From: Talinum fruticosum
Taxonomy: Eukaryota > Streptophyta > Magnoliopsida > Caryophyllales > Talinaceae
Length of the DNA: 64,000 nucleotides
Reading direction: 5' to 3'
NCBI GenBank assembly: GCA_021018815.1
Contig: JAITYX010000079.1
Location: 1,860,001 to 1,924,000, forward strand
The translations under genes and the position numbers were made by a program. Position 1 is the stretch's first letter. Each line of letters begins with the position of its first letter. Shown here piece by piece: positions 25,017 through 37,035 of the stretch. Under the pieces are notes generated by a model. It saw nothing but the letters and a program-made list of their open reading frames with translations. It was not told the DNA's origin and ran no database searches.

Positions 25017-25449
25017 GTAAATCAACGCATACTCTCGAGCAGTAATCATTCTGTGTTTTGCTTATTTGTCATCAATTTCCTCTGTTTTTATCTGCTGCTT
25101 CTCAGTCAATCTGCTCATTCACCCTTCATGCTTGTCATTCTTTTCATTTTCTTCGGTCTTTCAGTTTTCATAAACTGTTATTTGTTGAATCTTTATGTCT
25201 TCATCTCTAAATGTAAAAGTGATATAACTGATTGAATAGTGATATCTTACATAAATGCTGAATACTGGAGATGCGATTGAAAAGGCATGAAATAATAATA
25301 CAATGGGGCCCTGAGCCTATATTTGGAAAACAAAGTCAATCCTCTGTGATCAATATTTCTTCCTTTCTATGGGCCTTTAATTATACATTTTTTTGCTTAG
25401 TGGGTGATCTCCTTTATTGAATATTATAGTTCTGGAACATAACTTGGGA

Positions 25450-25600
25450 CAAATATCTTTGATTTTCCTTTGATTTGTGTCTTCATGATATCATTATAAA
25501 CTTTTTTATTTTTTGAAATCCACCCATTTTGATAGGTTCAAGAATATCCGCAGAACGTTCGCGTGAGGTTGCCATATGTCAGAGAATTTTCAGCATATGT
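25450..25600 (+). pseudogene. Decayed duplicate of the 24.9-kb exon
   Basis: The upstream intron phrase TTGTGTCTTCATGATATC and the AAATCCAC...TTGATAG acceptor repeat those at 24865-24932. The exon copy begins GTTCAAGAATATCC and lacks one T compared with GTTTCAAGAACAAC, which shifts the frame to a stop within about 30 nt. The shared GTGAGGTTGCC then follows. Confidence 0.5.
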
Positions 25601-25863
25601 CAGAGAATTTGTATCTTCATGATCATCTCATACATATTCAAGGTTACACAACATAGGACAAAGCAGGAAGCCCCCACAAGCAAATAGTAAAGTTCAAATC
25701 CCCGTGTTACTGGTCTTCATTGGGAAGAATTGTATGTTTTACGATGTGCCTATAATGTTTCTTTTGCTCCTTTTGTGTTATTTACACAGGGACTCGAGAT
25801 CCTTGTGAGGCACTCCTGACTAAACTTCATAACAAGACAAAAATTTTGTGTAGCTACAGATTA

Positions 25864-26055
25864 CAAGGAGCCCCTAATATTTCACTCTGCTTTATCAAAT
25901 ACAATAAATGGTTGGTAAGGACTAAGTATATGAGACTGAGATGAGAAACCTGTAATGAAAAGGTATGATGATCGAACATTTTTGCGTTTCAAGGAGCCCC
26001 TAATACTTCACTCTGCTTTATCAAATACAATGTGTTCGGTAAGGACTAAGTAATT
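25864..26055. repeat. 126-bp spaced tandem duplication
   Basis: CAAGGAGCCCCTAATA, TTCACTCTGCTTTATCAAAT and GGTAAGGACTAAGTA occur at 25864 and again at 25990. Confidence 0.8.
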
Positions 26056-26059
26056 TGGT

Positions 26060-28080
26060 TAGTACGTGGCTTCAAAATGGACTCCTGAAGAGTGATGTCT
26101 TCAAAATTATCCTAAACGGTTGCATATTCTCTCATTTTTGCAGCTGTTGTCTCCAAATGTCTCTCCACAATCAGAGACCCTTATAACTAAAAGATACAGA
26201 TGTTGCAGGTTCAGTTTGTTGAAATAGAAATTGAAAATAAATTTATAGGAATGATATTTGTGCTTGTATCAACTGGGAAACTGGATGAAGGGTAAATATT
26301 ACTTACAATGCCCTCTTGTTTGAGGAGTCCTGTATATCCTTGCTCCAATTCTGTCTTTCATTGTTCTGAAGGTTTTGTCATAGCCATGTTTGGTTATCAA
26401 CTGGGAAACTGTATCTTTTATCAATGAAAAAATCTTTCTGTTCTACTGACATTTTCAGGCCCTTACAACACCAAGTTGTTCTAAGCCACAAAATATATCC
26501 GATCACCTGATAATCTACCAAGTTCTAAGCTGCAAAAAGAAATTTCTCTGTACCAGATTCGGAGATAATTTGACAGCCCAAGTAATATTTTGACATGGAA
26601 AATGGGAAGTAAATCCACATACCAACGTAAAAGCAGAGCAAATTTTTAACTGCAACTAAACTTTGGAGAACAGAGCATGAAATTCACTATAAGTCAACCT
26701 GCAGAAGGTATTAAATCAAATCAACAAGAGGAAGATGCAAACTGAAGCCCTCACTCGAACTCTGTCCTACCTAGGAGCTGTGCAACTTGTAACAACATAG
26801 CAGAACCTAAAATCAGAATCCATCCATGAAAAGTAGGCCACGATGATGAAAAGTAGGCCACGATGATAAAAAAAACTGAACAAAAGTAAGGTAAAAGAAC
26901 TGAGTCACACGACCAATTTTAACAAACAAGCTCAAAAAGGAACCTTCCACTATGCAAAATCATAGAATTGACAAACCTTTATCAGCTAACAAGGCAGCCC
27001 AAACACCGGATCGGGACTCTGATTTGAGAGATGTCAGTTCTGATGCACCATGATTGCATTAACCCGTAGAAAAGAAGGCATACAGAAACTCTCGAGATAT
27101 AAATAATAAACGAATTGGCAAGGGCAGTACAATTGATTGTTACTAAACTGAAACTGAAAAAGATAACCTGAATAATAGGAAGGTATTGGGAAGTTGAGGA
27201 TAATTATCCACTAAACAACACCAATATAAGCTCCACCTAAAGCAATCCAAATAAGAGCCAAGGTACATCAATCACACCTCGCAGAACTCAATATTCCTAC
27301 CAATACCATACCAAGCATAAAATCAACGTTAATCTCGAATAATATTCCAACCAAGACCAGTCATAGAATCAATGTTAATCTTCTTCAATGATGTTTAGGT
27401 TAAAAGGTACATAGCCAAACCCAAACAAACCAGAGGACTTTCCACAGCACCAACAATTGTATGAAGTTGAGGATAATTATCAAAGCAACCTAACAGCTGC
27501 TGACGTTAACATTACTGGAGTTCAAGTTAGGCTGAGCCATCACAAGCCAGAGCTACATTAGAAAACAAGATCATTAGAAACCTCTCGGCCACCACCAGCT
27601 GACAGCAGCATGCCTCAACAGGTCTACAACAATCCACCTCAGAGTAGAAGATACCAACCACAACTCACAACCCAAGTTCCTCCTATCACAAGCACACCAT
27701 CTACAGGGAAAAAGAACTGCGCTCAATAACAACATCCTTAAAAGGAAATTAAATGAGCAGTAGAACAACATCCTCAAAGGACAATGCTTTCAGCAAAGAA
27801 TCTGGCCTCCAGCAGGACCTCAGCAAATTGTTCACAAGCTTTCATTAACAACAAACTATCATTAACAGTTAGCTCTCATAACCAATTTGTTTGCCAATCC
27901 AAAAAGTTCTGCTTCGATGACTACAGCTCCCTTGAATATAGATGCAGAGTTACTAGATCATACCAACTGCAAAAATAATATAACATTCAACCAAGATAAG
28001 CGATAAACGAGAACAATATACCCAACAAACAAGTCACTGTACTATACCAATTGCGAAAAATAACATAAATAATCTCGTGA
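26060..28080. other. Non-coding DNA, no gene seen
   Basis: No exon pair with matching phase. A 20-bp direct repeat (AAAGTAGGCCACGATGAT core) lies near 26827-26868. Confidence 0.45.
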
Positions 28081-28084
28081 ATTA

Positions 28085-31000
28085 CTATTTATGCTATTGC
28101 CATTGTGTCTTGGAATTCCCCATAAACTTGACAACTTTTCTAAAATTCCCCATAAATTTCAAAAATCCATGAATAATAGCCTTCATTTTTGGGTCTTGGA
28201 AGTACTTAACTACTATGCCTTTTAAACCACTTGGGATGTTCACACTATTTTTTAAAGAAGTTAGATGATCTTGGTGATTGCTATTTGTGATATTGCCATT
28301 GTGTTTTAGATCTTAGAAGATGATCCCAAAAAAGCCAAGAATAAGCACATTTTGAGTGTATTGCTGGTGTACAATGGTTTTGAAATGATCTAGAATATGC
28401 CTAAAACTGTGAAGAACCTTTTCAAATTCTCAGTATCTTCGTTATGATATTATTATAAAATTTATTTGCAATTTTTCAAAAATTGCAAAAATCATGGATA
28501 ATAGACTTCATTTTTGGGTCCTAGAAAGATTTGATCACAATGTCTCTGAAACCCCTTAGAACGATAACAAAATTCTCTTTATGAATTTAGTTATCTTGAT
28601 AATTACCAATTATTATGACATTGCCGTTATATTTTGGATATTAAAAAGTAATCCCAAAACACCCAAGAATGAGTATGGTTTGAGTGTTTAGATGGTACAC
28701 AATGGTGATGAAATGATGTATAATAGGGCCTAAAATAGCAAAGAACCTATTGAATTATCAGTATGTTTGTTAAAATATCATTTGAGAACTTTTCAGAAAT
28801 TTCTCAAAAAATGCAAAGATCATGGATAATTTTGTTATTGTACCATGGTGTTGAAATGATCTATAATGAGTCTAAAATAGCCAAGAACATTTTGAATTGT
28901 CAGTAAGTTTGTTAAGATATCATTTGAAAATTTTCTAAAATTTTCCAAAAATTGCAAAAACCCATGGATAATAGCCTTTATTTTTGCGTCTTGGAAGGAC
29001 TTGACCACTATAAACCTGTAAACCCCTTGGAATGTTCATTGTATTTTCTTTATAAAGTTGGATTATCTTGATATTATTAGATATTGCCATTGCATTTTGG
29101 ATTTTAGAAGGTGATCCCAATAAAAAGCCAAGAATGAGCAAGGCTGAGTATATTGCGAGTGTACAAATGTGTGAGGATGATCTAAAATGTGTCTAAAATA
29201 TCCAAGAACATTTTGAATTGTCAGTAGGTTCATTAAAATATTATTTAACAGCTTTCCTAAAATTTCCCAAAAATTGTAAAAAACAATGGATAATAGGCTT
29301 TATTTTTTAATCTTGAAAACACTTTCCCACAACACCTGTAAAACCCTTTGTGACAATAAAAAAATTCTCTTTATGAATTTAGATTATCTTGATAATTACC
29401 AATTATGATATTGCCGTTGTATTTTGGATATTAAAAAGTGATTCCAAAACACCCAAGAATGAGCATGGCTTAAGTGTTTTTGTTGGTTGATGTTTAAATG
29501 ATCTATAATGGGCCTAAAATAGCCAAGAACATCTTGAATTATATGTAGGTTCGTTAAGATATTATTGGAGAACATTTCGAAAATTATCAAAAATTGTAAA
29601 AACAATGGATATTATATACCTCACCAGAAATTTGGTTGTGTATAATGGTGTTTGTTAAAATATCATTTGAGAACTTTTTGAAAACTTTTCAAAAAATGCA
29701 AAAGATCATGGATAATGACCTTCATTTTTGGGTATTAGAAGAACTTGACCACTATACCTCCGAAACCCGCTTGATATGATAATAAAATTCTCTTTATGAA
29801 TTTAGTTTATTTTGATGATTATCAATTATGACATTGCCATTGTATTTCGGATATTAAAACGTGACACTAAAGCATCTAAGAATAAGCATGGCTTGACTGT
29901 TTTGATGGTATACAATGGTGTTGAAATGATCTATAATAGGCCGAAAATAGGCAAGAACCTCTTGAATTGTCGGAAGGTACTATATTCTCTTTATAAAGTT
30001 TGATGATCTTGATGATTTCTACTTATGATATTGCCATTATATTTTGGATCTTAGATGGTGATTCCAAACAAAACCAAGAATGGGTAAGGTTTGAGTGTAT
30101 TACTGGTATACAATAGTATGGAAATGATCTAGATTGCGCCTTGGAATGTACATTATATTCTCTTTATGAAGTTATATGATCTTAATTATTACTCCTTATG
30201 ATATTACCATTTTATTTTGGATCATAAAAGGTGATCCCAAACAAAGCCAAGAATGGGCAAGGTTTGAGGTGTACAATGGTGTGGAAATGATCATTAAAGC
30301 ACCTAAAACATCCAAAAATTTCTTGAATTGTCAATATATTCATCAAAGTTGCAAAGAATTATGGATAATAGGCTTCATTTTTGGGTTATAGAAGGAGTTG
30401 ACCACGACGCCTCTGAAACCATTTGGGATGATAACAAAATTCTCTTGGGTACATCTTGATGATTACATTGTCATTGTGTTTTTGATATTAAAAAGTGAGC
30501 CCAAGGCATCCAAGAATGAACATGGTTTGAGTGTTTTAATGGTGTACCATGGTGTTGAAATGATGCATAATGGGTCTAAAATAGACAAGAACCTTTTAAA
30601 TTGTCAGTTTGTTCGTTAAGATCATTTCAGAACATTTCAAAAATTTCTTAAGAATTGCAAAAAGCCATTATGCCTTTGATACCCTTGGGATGTTCACTGT
30701 ATTCTCTTTATTAAGTTAGATGATCTTAATAATTACTACTCATGATATTGTCATTGTATTTTAGGTCTTAGAAAGTGATCCCAAAAATGTCAATAACGAG
30801 TGTGTTAATGATGTTCAATTGATCTAGAATGCGTCTAAAATAACAAAGAACCTCTTGAATTATCAGTATGTTCATTAAAATATTATTTGACAACATTGCC
30901 ATTTTATTTTGGATATTAAGTAGTGATTCTAAGGATCCAAGAATAAGCATGATTTGAGTGTTTTTTGGTGTATTATGGTGTTGAAATAATCTATTATGGG

Positions 31001-31935
31001 TTTAAAATAGCCACGAATCTTTTGAATTATCACTAAACTCGTTAACATATTATTTGAGAACTTTTCTTAAATTCCCCAAAAATTTACAAAATCTATGGAT
31101 AATAGCCTTCATTTTTTAGTCTTGAAAGCACTTGACCACAATGCCTCCGAAATCCCTTCGAACAATAACCAAATTGTCTTTATGAATTTCAATTATCTCC
31201 ATGATTACCAATTATGAATATAGAATAAACATGGTTTGAGAAATTTGGTGGTGTATAATGGTGTTTGTTAAAATATTAATTGAGAACTTTTCGAAAACTT
31301 CTCAAAAAATGCTGACCTTCATTTTTGGGTCTTGAAAGGACTTGACCACTATGCTTCTAAAACCCCTTAAACCGTGACACTAAAGCATCTAAGACTGAGC
31401 ATGGCTTGAGTGTTTTGATGGTGTACAATGGTGTTGAAATGATCTATAATAGGCCTAACATAGGCAAAAACCTCTTGAATTGTCGGAAAGTTTGTTAAAT
31501 ATCATTTGGGGACTTGATAACTATGCCTCTAATATCCCTTGGGATGTTCACTATATTCTCTTTATAAAGTTTGATGATTTTGACAATTACTTACGATATT
31601 CCCATTTTTTTTTAGGTCTTAGATGGTAATCCCAAACAATGCCAAGAATGGCCAAGATTTGAGTGTATTGCTGGTGTGGAAATTTGAAAAATCTTAAATA
31701 GTCAAGAACCTCTTAAATTGTGAGTAGGTGTGTTAAGATATTTTTAATCCACGAGATAAATGACTTTATTTTGGATTATAGAAGGAATTGACCACTATGC
31801 CTTTGGAACATCTTGGCATGTTCATTGTATTCTCTTTACGAAGTTAAATGATTTTGATTATTACTTCGTATGATATTGCCATTGTATTTTGGATCATTGC
31901 AGGTGATCCCAAACAATCCAAGAATGGGCAAGGTT
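28085..31935. repeat. Decayed tandem array of A and B variants of a ~330-bp unit
   Basis: Landmarks recur along 3.85 kb: ATGGATAATAGCCTTCATTT (about 12 times, some truncated), GGACTTGACCACTATGCC, GTGATCCCAAA, TGGTGTACAATGGTGTTG, ATGATCTATAATGGGCCTAA and ATAGCCAAGAACCTCTTG. Two variants alternate irregularly. Type A has GATGTTCACTATATTCTC and TTTATAAAGTTAGATGATC. Type B has GATAACAAAATTCTC and TTTATGAATTTAGTTATC plus GATATTAAAAAGTGATCC. Many units carry internal deletions. Non-coding; resembles an old satellite or a repeat amplified inside a retroelement. Confidence 0.8.
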
Positions 31936-32345
31936 CATATGGAAGACCCGCTTCTTGCTCTCCCGGAGCTTCATTCTTGCTCGTCTCTAGGGTTGATATC
32001 CGAAAACCTTCGGTTTGGCGTCCCCAGGACGATGATGTTTGACAATAGATGACAATTTGACGCCAAAAGGTGCGGGATTACCTTGCTCAATATAGCTGCC
32101 AAACCCGCTTCACAACCGTGCCTCGTCCTCAAAGCAACAGCCAAGGCGAGTCAGCCAACAAGGTCATATTTAACGGTCTCAAGAAGAGCCTAGATGATGC
32201 TAAGGAAAAATGGGCGGACAATAGATAAGTCAGCTACCGGATAAACACATTTCGTGCTGGTGTATGGATCTGAGGCCGTGCTCTCGGTCGAAGTTACCCT
32301 TCACACCCCCGCCTCACAGCCTTTCAGGAGGAGTCCAACAACAGA
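31936..32345 (+). pseudogene. Ty3/gypsy integrase fragment, broken
   Basis: Conceptual translation in several frames gives FGVPRTMMFDNR (the DNG-type catalytic motif region, altered), RDYLAQYSCQTRFTTVPRPQ, SNSQGESANKVIFNGLKKSL, DDAKEKWAD and LVYGSEAVLSVEVTLHTP. These match in order the integrase core and C-terminal region of plant Ty3/gypsy elements. Stops and frameshifts interrupt it. No LTR, RT or RNase H segment is seen nearby. The left edge falls inside a unit of the tandem array. Confidence 0.8.
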
Positions 32346-32491
32346 GACTTTCAGGGTGAGGGGATAAGATCTTAAATACTAGCAGGCTCCCTTATTTTGT
32401 AAAGGGTTCAAGCTCATTGACTAGCGAGGGACCTTTTTAAAGATCCACCCTGCCATTGAAACAACCATAGTCTTTGCTATAATCCTAACAA

Positions 32492-32971
32492 ACACCACTA
32501 ATTGAAAAAATCTTGCGTAACTAGTAGTTTTTTTTATAATTCCATTTTTCATTGTTATGACATTAAGGTGGGAACAAAGTAAAAACATTGGGAATTATCG
32601 ACAGGCATAGTAACTTGGCAGTGAATTCTGTTGATGGAAAGTCGTGGTTCCTCAACACTGCAAAATGGAGCTGACTGCAGCAATTAAATGAACCTATGAA
32701 ACACCACTAAGAAAATATACCTTCGCACAGTGAGATTAGAAGCCATACCTTAAAAAGTATAGCTGCTGTTTACAATAGCCACCTCCAACAGGTGTTTACC
32801 TAGAATTCCCTTAAATGGATTTCCCTTTAGATAATCTTCGTGCTTGGAGCAATTACCTAAGATTCAAGACAATAAGTCAGGAAGATAACACCAAAACCAG
32901 AAAAGAAATGACAAAAAAAAGTACCATTGGAAAGCATTTGGGAGGAGATATCAGAGCTCTGCAATGAAGGA
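32492..32971. repeat. Duplicated block X, copy 1
   Basis: About 480 bp that recur in the same orientation at 49657-50141 with roughly 90 percent identity by eye. Shared phrases include GGCAGTGAATTCTGTT, TTAAAAAGTATAG and GATAATCTTCGTGCTT. No gene recognised inside. Confidence 0.8.
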
Positions 32972-33005
32972 TTGTTCACCTTGAGTAGAAGACTGAATAA
33001 TTTCC

Positions 33006-33398
33006 TCACAAGTTATGTCCAGTTTGAAGGATAACTTCAGGAGCCATCCAGTATGGAGTACCCTTCATCGACTTCACACCATTCATTTTAGCTTGTTATG
33101 AGTTCAGACTATGTATAATGCATTAGGATGTACTATATCGTATCAATGTCTGTAATAAAAGGCAAAGGAAAAATTGAGAAAAATTAAAAAATTATACCAG
33201 TTCAACATCTTTCTTCAATTCACCCAAATCTGGAAGTTTAATAGATCCTCTATGGTCAACAAGCATGTTGGCTCTCTGCAGCAACAGAAAAGAAAGAAAA
33301 CAAAAGAATTGAGTACACAATTTAATTCCTTGACGCCCATAAATCAATACCTTGATGTCCCTATGAATAGTTCCATTCCTCGTATACCTTCTTATAAC
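33006..33398 (-). pseudogene. MAPKKK (ANP/NPK1-type) kinase-domain fragment, copy Y1
   Basis: Three minus-strand exon pieces with kept introns. Piece a (33351-33398) reads VIRRYTRNGTIHRDIK, lacking the residues that normally precede the HRDIK loop. Piece b (33198-33275) reads RANMLVDHRGSIKLPD then LGELKKDVEL. Piece c (33006-33092) reads AKMNGVKSMKGTPYWMAPEV then ILQTGHNL and a stop. The order and wording match the activation-segment region of plant ANP/NPK1 MAPKKKs. The DFG motif is DLG, a deletion removes part of the helix before HRD, and the open frame ends early, so no active kinase is possible. Only the central kinase lobe is present. Confidence 0.8.
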
Positions 33399-33429
33399 AT
33401 GATGAAGCAAACATAAAAAAACCAAAATC

Positions 33430-33740
33430 CTGACTCTTACTCAGCATTTCTCACATAAGAAAGAAAACAGAAGAATTAAGCTCTCTTATGTATTTTTTTG
33501 TTTTGGGGGGGGTTCACTTACTCAGCATTTCTCACAATGAACGTGATTTGACGTCACCTAGTACCTCTTTCCAGGTTCCACACTCTTACTCAGCAACTGC
33601 CAAAAGAAAAAAGATGACTGGCGGTGGCAGAGTAATATCATTTGTACAGATTTCTTTCTATACGTTTTGGCAAAGTCATATCATTCATGCCATTAAAGAA
33701 AAGAGCAATGACATCACAAAATCAAGCATGATCTCTTGAA
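33430..33740. repeat. Mosaic of block Z pieces next to Y1
   Basis: 33526-33572 (CAGCATTTCTCACAATGAAC, then GTGATTTGACGTCACCTAG) matches the interior of block Z at 40549-40586. It is followed directly by GGTTCCACACTCTTACT, which matches the region just before and at the start of block Z. A T/G tract lies at 33492-33513. Confidence 0.55.
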
Positions 33741-33744
33741 TTGA

Positions 33745-34135
33745 AAAACAAATCAGCACATTAGAACGGCTTTGGAAATAGCAATGAAGTTAACAAAATC
33801 ATAATTATAATTAACCAGGGTCCATCAAAGGAGCCAACAAAACATGTGTAGAACAGAATCAAATATTGAATCTACCTGGAAAAAAATGAACAGAGACATA
33901 TCTCACTATCTGGGATTTTGACATATTAGGAGAAAATAAAAAATATATTTTCTGCCTTCAAATATGAGCAGACAAGGCAAAAAATATGCGTGACCGAAAG
34001 ATGAAACCACATGCCATATAAGTACAAAGACAACATTTCCTAGGAATCATAACCTTCAGCCTTGAATTGTTAAACTAAAAGCAAATAAACTCAATGAATA
34101 AGAACAAAGACAGTTCATTAACAAAATGTGATCAA
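33745..34135. repeat. Duplicated block S, copy 1
   Basis: Contains CAAATCAGCACATTAGAA, GGAGCCAACAAAACAT, GGGATTTTGACATATTAGGA and TTGTTAAACTAAAAGCAAAT. All recur at 36420-36715 and 36716-37035. Non-coding. Confidence 0.75.
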
Positions 34136-34253
34136 TATGACCAAAAATGGGAAGGGGTCAACCCATAGATTCATCAAAAGTTGTACGTACCTCTCCATAG
34201 ACGTAACTGATCCAAGTGAAAGAGGAAGAGAATTCAAGTTGATTACCACTTAC

Positions 34254-34323
34254 ATGCCACACATTCCAAGACTCAGTTATCATATCAATTGGACCTGACC
34301 CATAGTTCCTTTCTGAAACTAAC
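34254..34323 (-). CDS. Unidentified exon candidate
   Basis: Minus-strand block with a TAATTACAG acceptor-like site and a strong GGCAT/GTAAGTGG donor. Its single open frame reads LVSERNYGSGPIDMITES then WNVWH. An open stretch further upstream on the same strand (34484-34600, with VKIVRSVKRYHDAVLIGQIP) could be a preceding exon, but the phases do not join. Family unknown. Confidence 0.35.
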
Positions 34324-34609
34324 CTGTAATTCCAAACTTCTAGTCACATCCATCAGGACATGACAACACGTATGAAAACATATACCAATCGTTCAGCAAA
34401 ATCCACCTCAAACGATCTGGCAACAAAAGTAAATATTTGAGGACAATAAACAGGAGAAAAGTAGATTACTCAGAAAATATACCCATATCCATGGTCTACT
34501 GTGTCTTCCCAGCACAGGAATTTGACCTATCAATACTGCATCATGATATCTTTTGACACTTCGGACAATCTTTACGCAACCGTATCTCTCATTTCCCAGC
34601 AAATGAGTT

Positions 34610-35700
34610 TAGAATGGTTCGGGGAGAAAGCATAACCACATCAGGAGGACAATATCACTAATCTTCTCTGATCTTCCTCAAAAACATCTCCGCATTTCAG
34701 TTTTAGGATATTAATTTATGTCAACATCGAAATAAGAGGTCTGAAAAGATGATAAACCAAGGACGAAAGCATGCATGGCTCCAATAGGTTTTACAAGGCA
34801 ATTATATTTGACAGGTCAAGAGTGGTATATGTAAAAACCTCTGAATTCATATCATAAAACAATATCAGATAGAATGGATGGATGTCTGAATCATATATCC
34901 AGGGTAATAACAAAGGCAACGACAAATGAGGACTAATCACTCCATAGAAGTGAGAGAACCCCTTGGATACTCAAGCTCAGAAAACCAAATAAGGGTCATA
35001 AAATTGTACAAACTAATAATCACATTATTGAACTATCAAACTAAATCATCAGCACCAACCAATATTAACAACAATAACAATCAGAAGAGACAAGTAAAGT
35101 GCCCACAGTGTAGCAATTTAGAAATAGCGTCAGAATAGTTAGACCAAGGTTAGCAACAACTAGAAAAGGACATACAAAACAACAAGAATCCATACAATCC
35201 ATTCATAAAGTTGGAATAGAAAATAAAAGATCCACATCAGAAAGGGGATTTAGATAATAACTAGGCTCAATGAGCTCTCACAATAGTCAAACTATACCCC
35301 AAGGGGTTTCTGTATCAAATCAACTCAAAATCAAGCACATTGATTAATTTAGGCAAAAGCAAAGATCATGCCAGATACACAAAAACAACTAATAATCAAT
35401 GTTAGTCAATCAACTACAATTGTAAGATGAATTTCAAGTTGAATAACCAGTTGACATAGATAGAAAACAAAGTATTCAATTCAAATACCCAAAAAATTTC
35501 ATTGGACAAGGATAATGAAGTGCCTATTAGTACATGATGCCTATTAGTACATGGTAGCTAACAAAGGGAAAACATGCATCAACATCAAATCGATAATCGA
35601 GCAAACCACACCAATTCTTAACAAGAAGCCTCTAGGCCACCAAGTCAAGTTGACAAAGCAAGAGTTCTATAGTACATAAACAAACCAGATAACTTGATGG
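34610..35700. other. Non-coding DNA, no gene seen
   Basis: A short direct repeat, GATGCCTATTAGTACATG, lies near 35518-35555. Otherwise no feature recognised. Confidence 0.45.
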
Positions 35701-36060
35701 ATAAACGGACAGGAGTACACTTGATGGATACAAATTTGCAGCAGCTATTTTTTCGTGACATTACGCCATTACAGCCAACATAAACCCATACAAAAAAGGC
35801 ACAGAGTTATATAGTTCCTTCCTAGGATCAGAAATCATATAAGCAAGGTCAAATTCCACCATTACAGCCAACATAAACCCATACAAAAGAAGCACAGAGT
35901 TATATAGTTCCTTACAAGATAGCAAACTGACCATCGCAGAGCAAAGAACATTGGTTGCTTCAGCACATCAAAAAATAAAAGCATTAAGCTTCAAATCACT
36001 CTAGCTACTCAAAACAAAATGAAAAACCAGATCAGAGTAAAATATACAACATAGGCTTCA
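35700..36060. repeat. Duplicated block T, copy 1, with internal 103-bp tandem repeat
   Basis: Related to 45995-46470 through CGGACAGGAGTA, AGAGCAAAGAACATTGGTTG and CTTCAGCACATCAAAAA. Within it CCATTACAGCCAACATAAAC with CACAGAGTTATATAGTTCCT occurs twice in tandem (from about 35766 and 35869). Confidence 0.75.
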
Positions 36061-36419
36061 TCAAAGAAAAGACATTAATATTTACCAACCAAAACAACCG
36101 AAAAGATATCCAAATCACAACCAGAAGGTTGAAAGAGAAAAGCCCACCCACGGAAAGAAATTAGGAAAAAAAAAGCGAGGAATCATTAAAACATTTTCAT
36201 CCCAGCCAGGCCATCACATGCATAAATTAATACAAATACTTAATACTCACCTTTGTCATAAAAAATGTATTCTCATTTCTACATGTTAGAATAAAAGGTT
36301 GATAAGAAAGTTCATTTTTTATGGAAAAATTTGATAAAAAAGTTGATAAAAGCAAACATATTAGCAGAGCATAAAATCAGTCAAGTGAAAATTAAACATC
36401 ATCTCTTGAACTGAAAGCG

Positions 36420-37035
36420 CTCTTGCAAACAAATCAGCACATTAGAAAACTTGAAAGAACCGCTTTGGAAATAGCAATGAAGCTTCTATAAATAACATGC
36501 CAAGAGCCAAAGAAATTTCAGAGACCAAACGATTTACTATCTAGGATTTTGACATAAATATAAGTGGACAAGGCTAAGGAATTATGACCACCACACGAGA
36601 TATAAGTACAAAGTCCACCATTTCCTAAGGAATTATGACCTTCAGCCTTGAAATTGTCTAACTAAAAGCAAATAAATTCAGTGAATAAGAACAAAGACAG
36701 TTCATTAACAAAATCATTACTAACCACGATCCATCAAAGGAGCCAACAAAACATCTGTAGAACAATATTTTTTTTCAGAGGAGAACAGAATCAAAGATTG
36801 AATCTAACTGGAAAAAATGAACGAGACATATCTTACTATCTAGGATTTTGACATATTAGGAGGAAATAAAAATATATTTCCTGACTTCAAATATGACCCG
36901 ATAAGGCAAAAATATGCATGACCGAAAGATGAAACCACATGACATATGAGTACAAAGACAACACCATTTGCCAGGAATCAAAACCTTTAGCCTTGAATTG
37001 TTAAACTAAAAGCAAATAAAATCAATGAATTCAAG
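36420..37035. repeat. Duplicated block S, copies 2 and 3 in tandem
   Basis: 36420-36715 and 36716-37035 both follow block S at 33745. They share TCTAGGATTTTGACATA and TAAACTAAAAGCAAATAAA or its near variants. Copy 2 has an internal deletion. Confidence 0.7.

Noticed and set aside
25690..25705. Pol III B box (AGTTCAAATCCCCG) as a tRNA or SINE
   Set aside because: No A box at the right distance and no tRNA folding visible.
31848..32052. 60-64 codon frames across the array/integrase junction
   Set aside because: They combine array sequence with a frameshifted integrase piece and are not genes.
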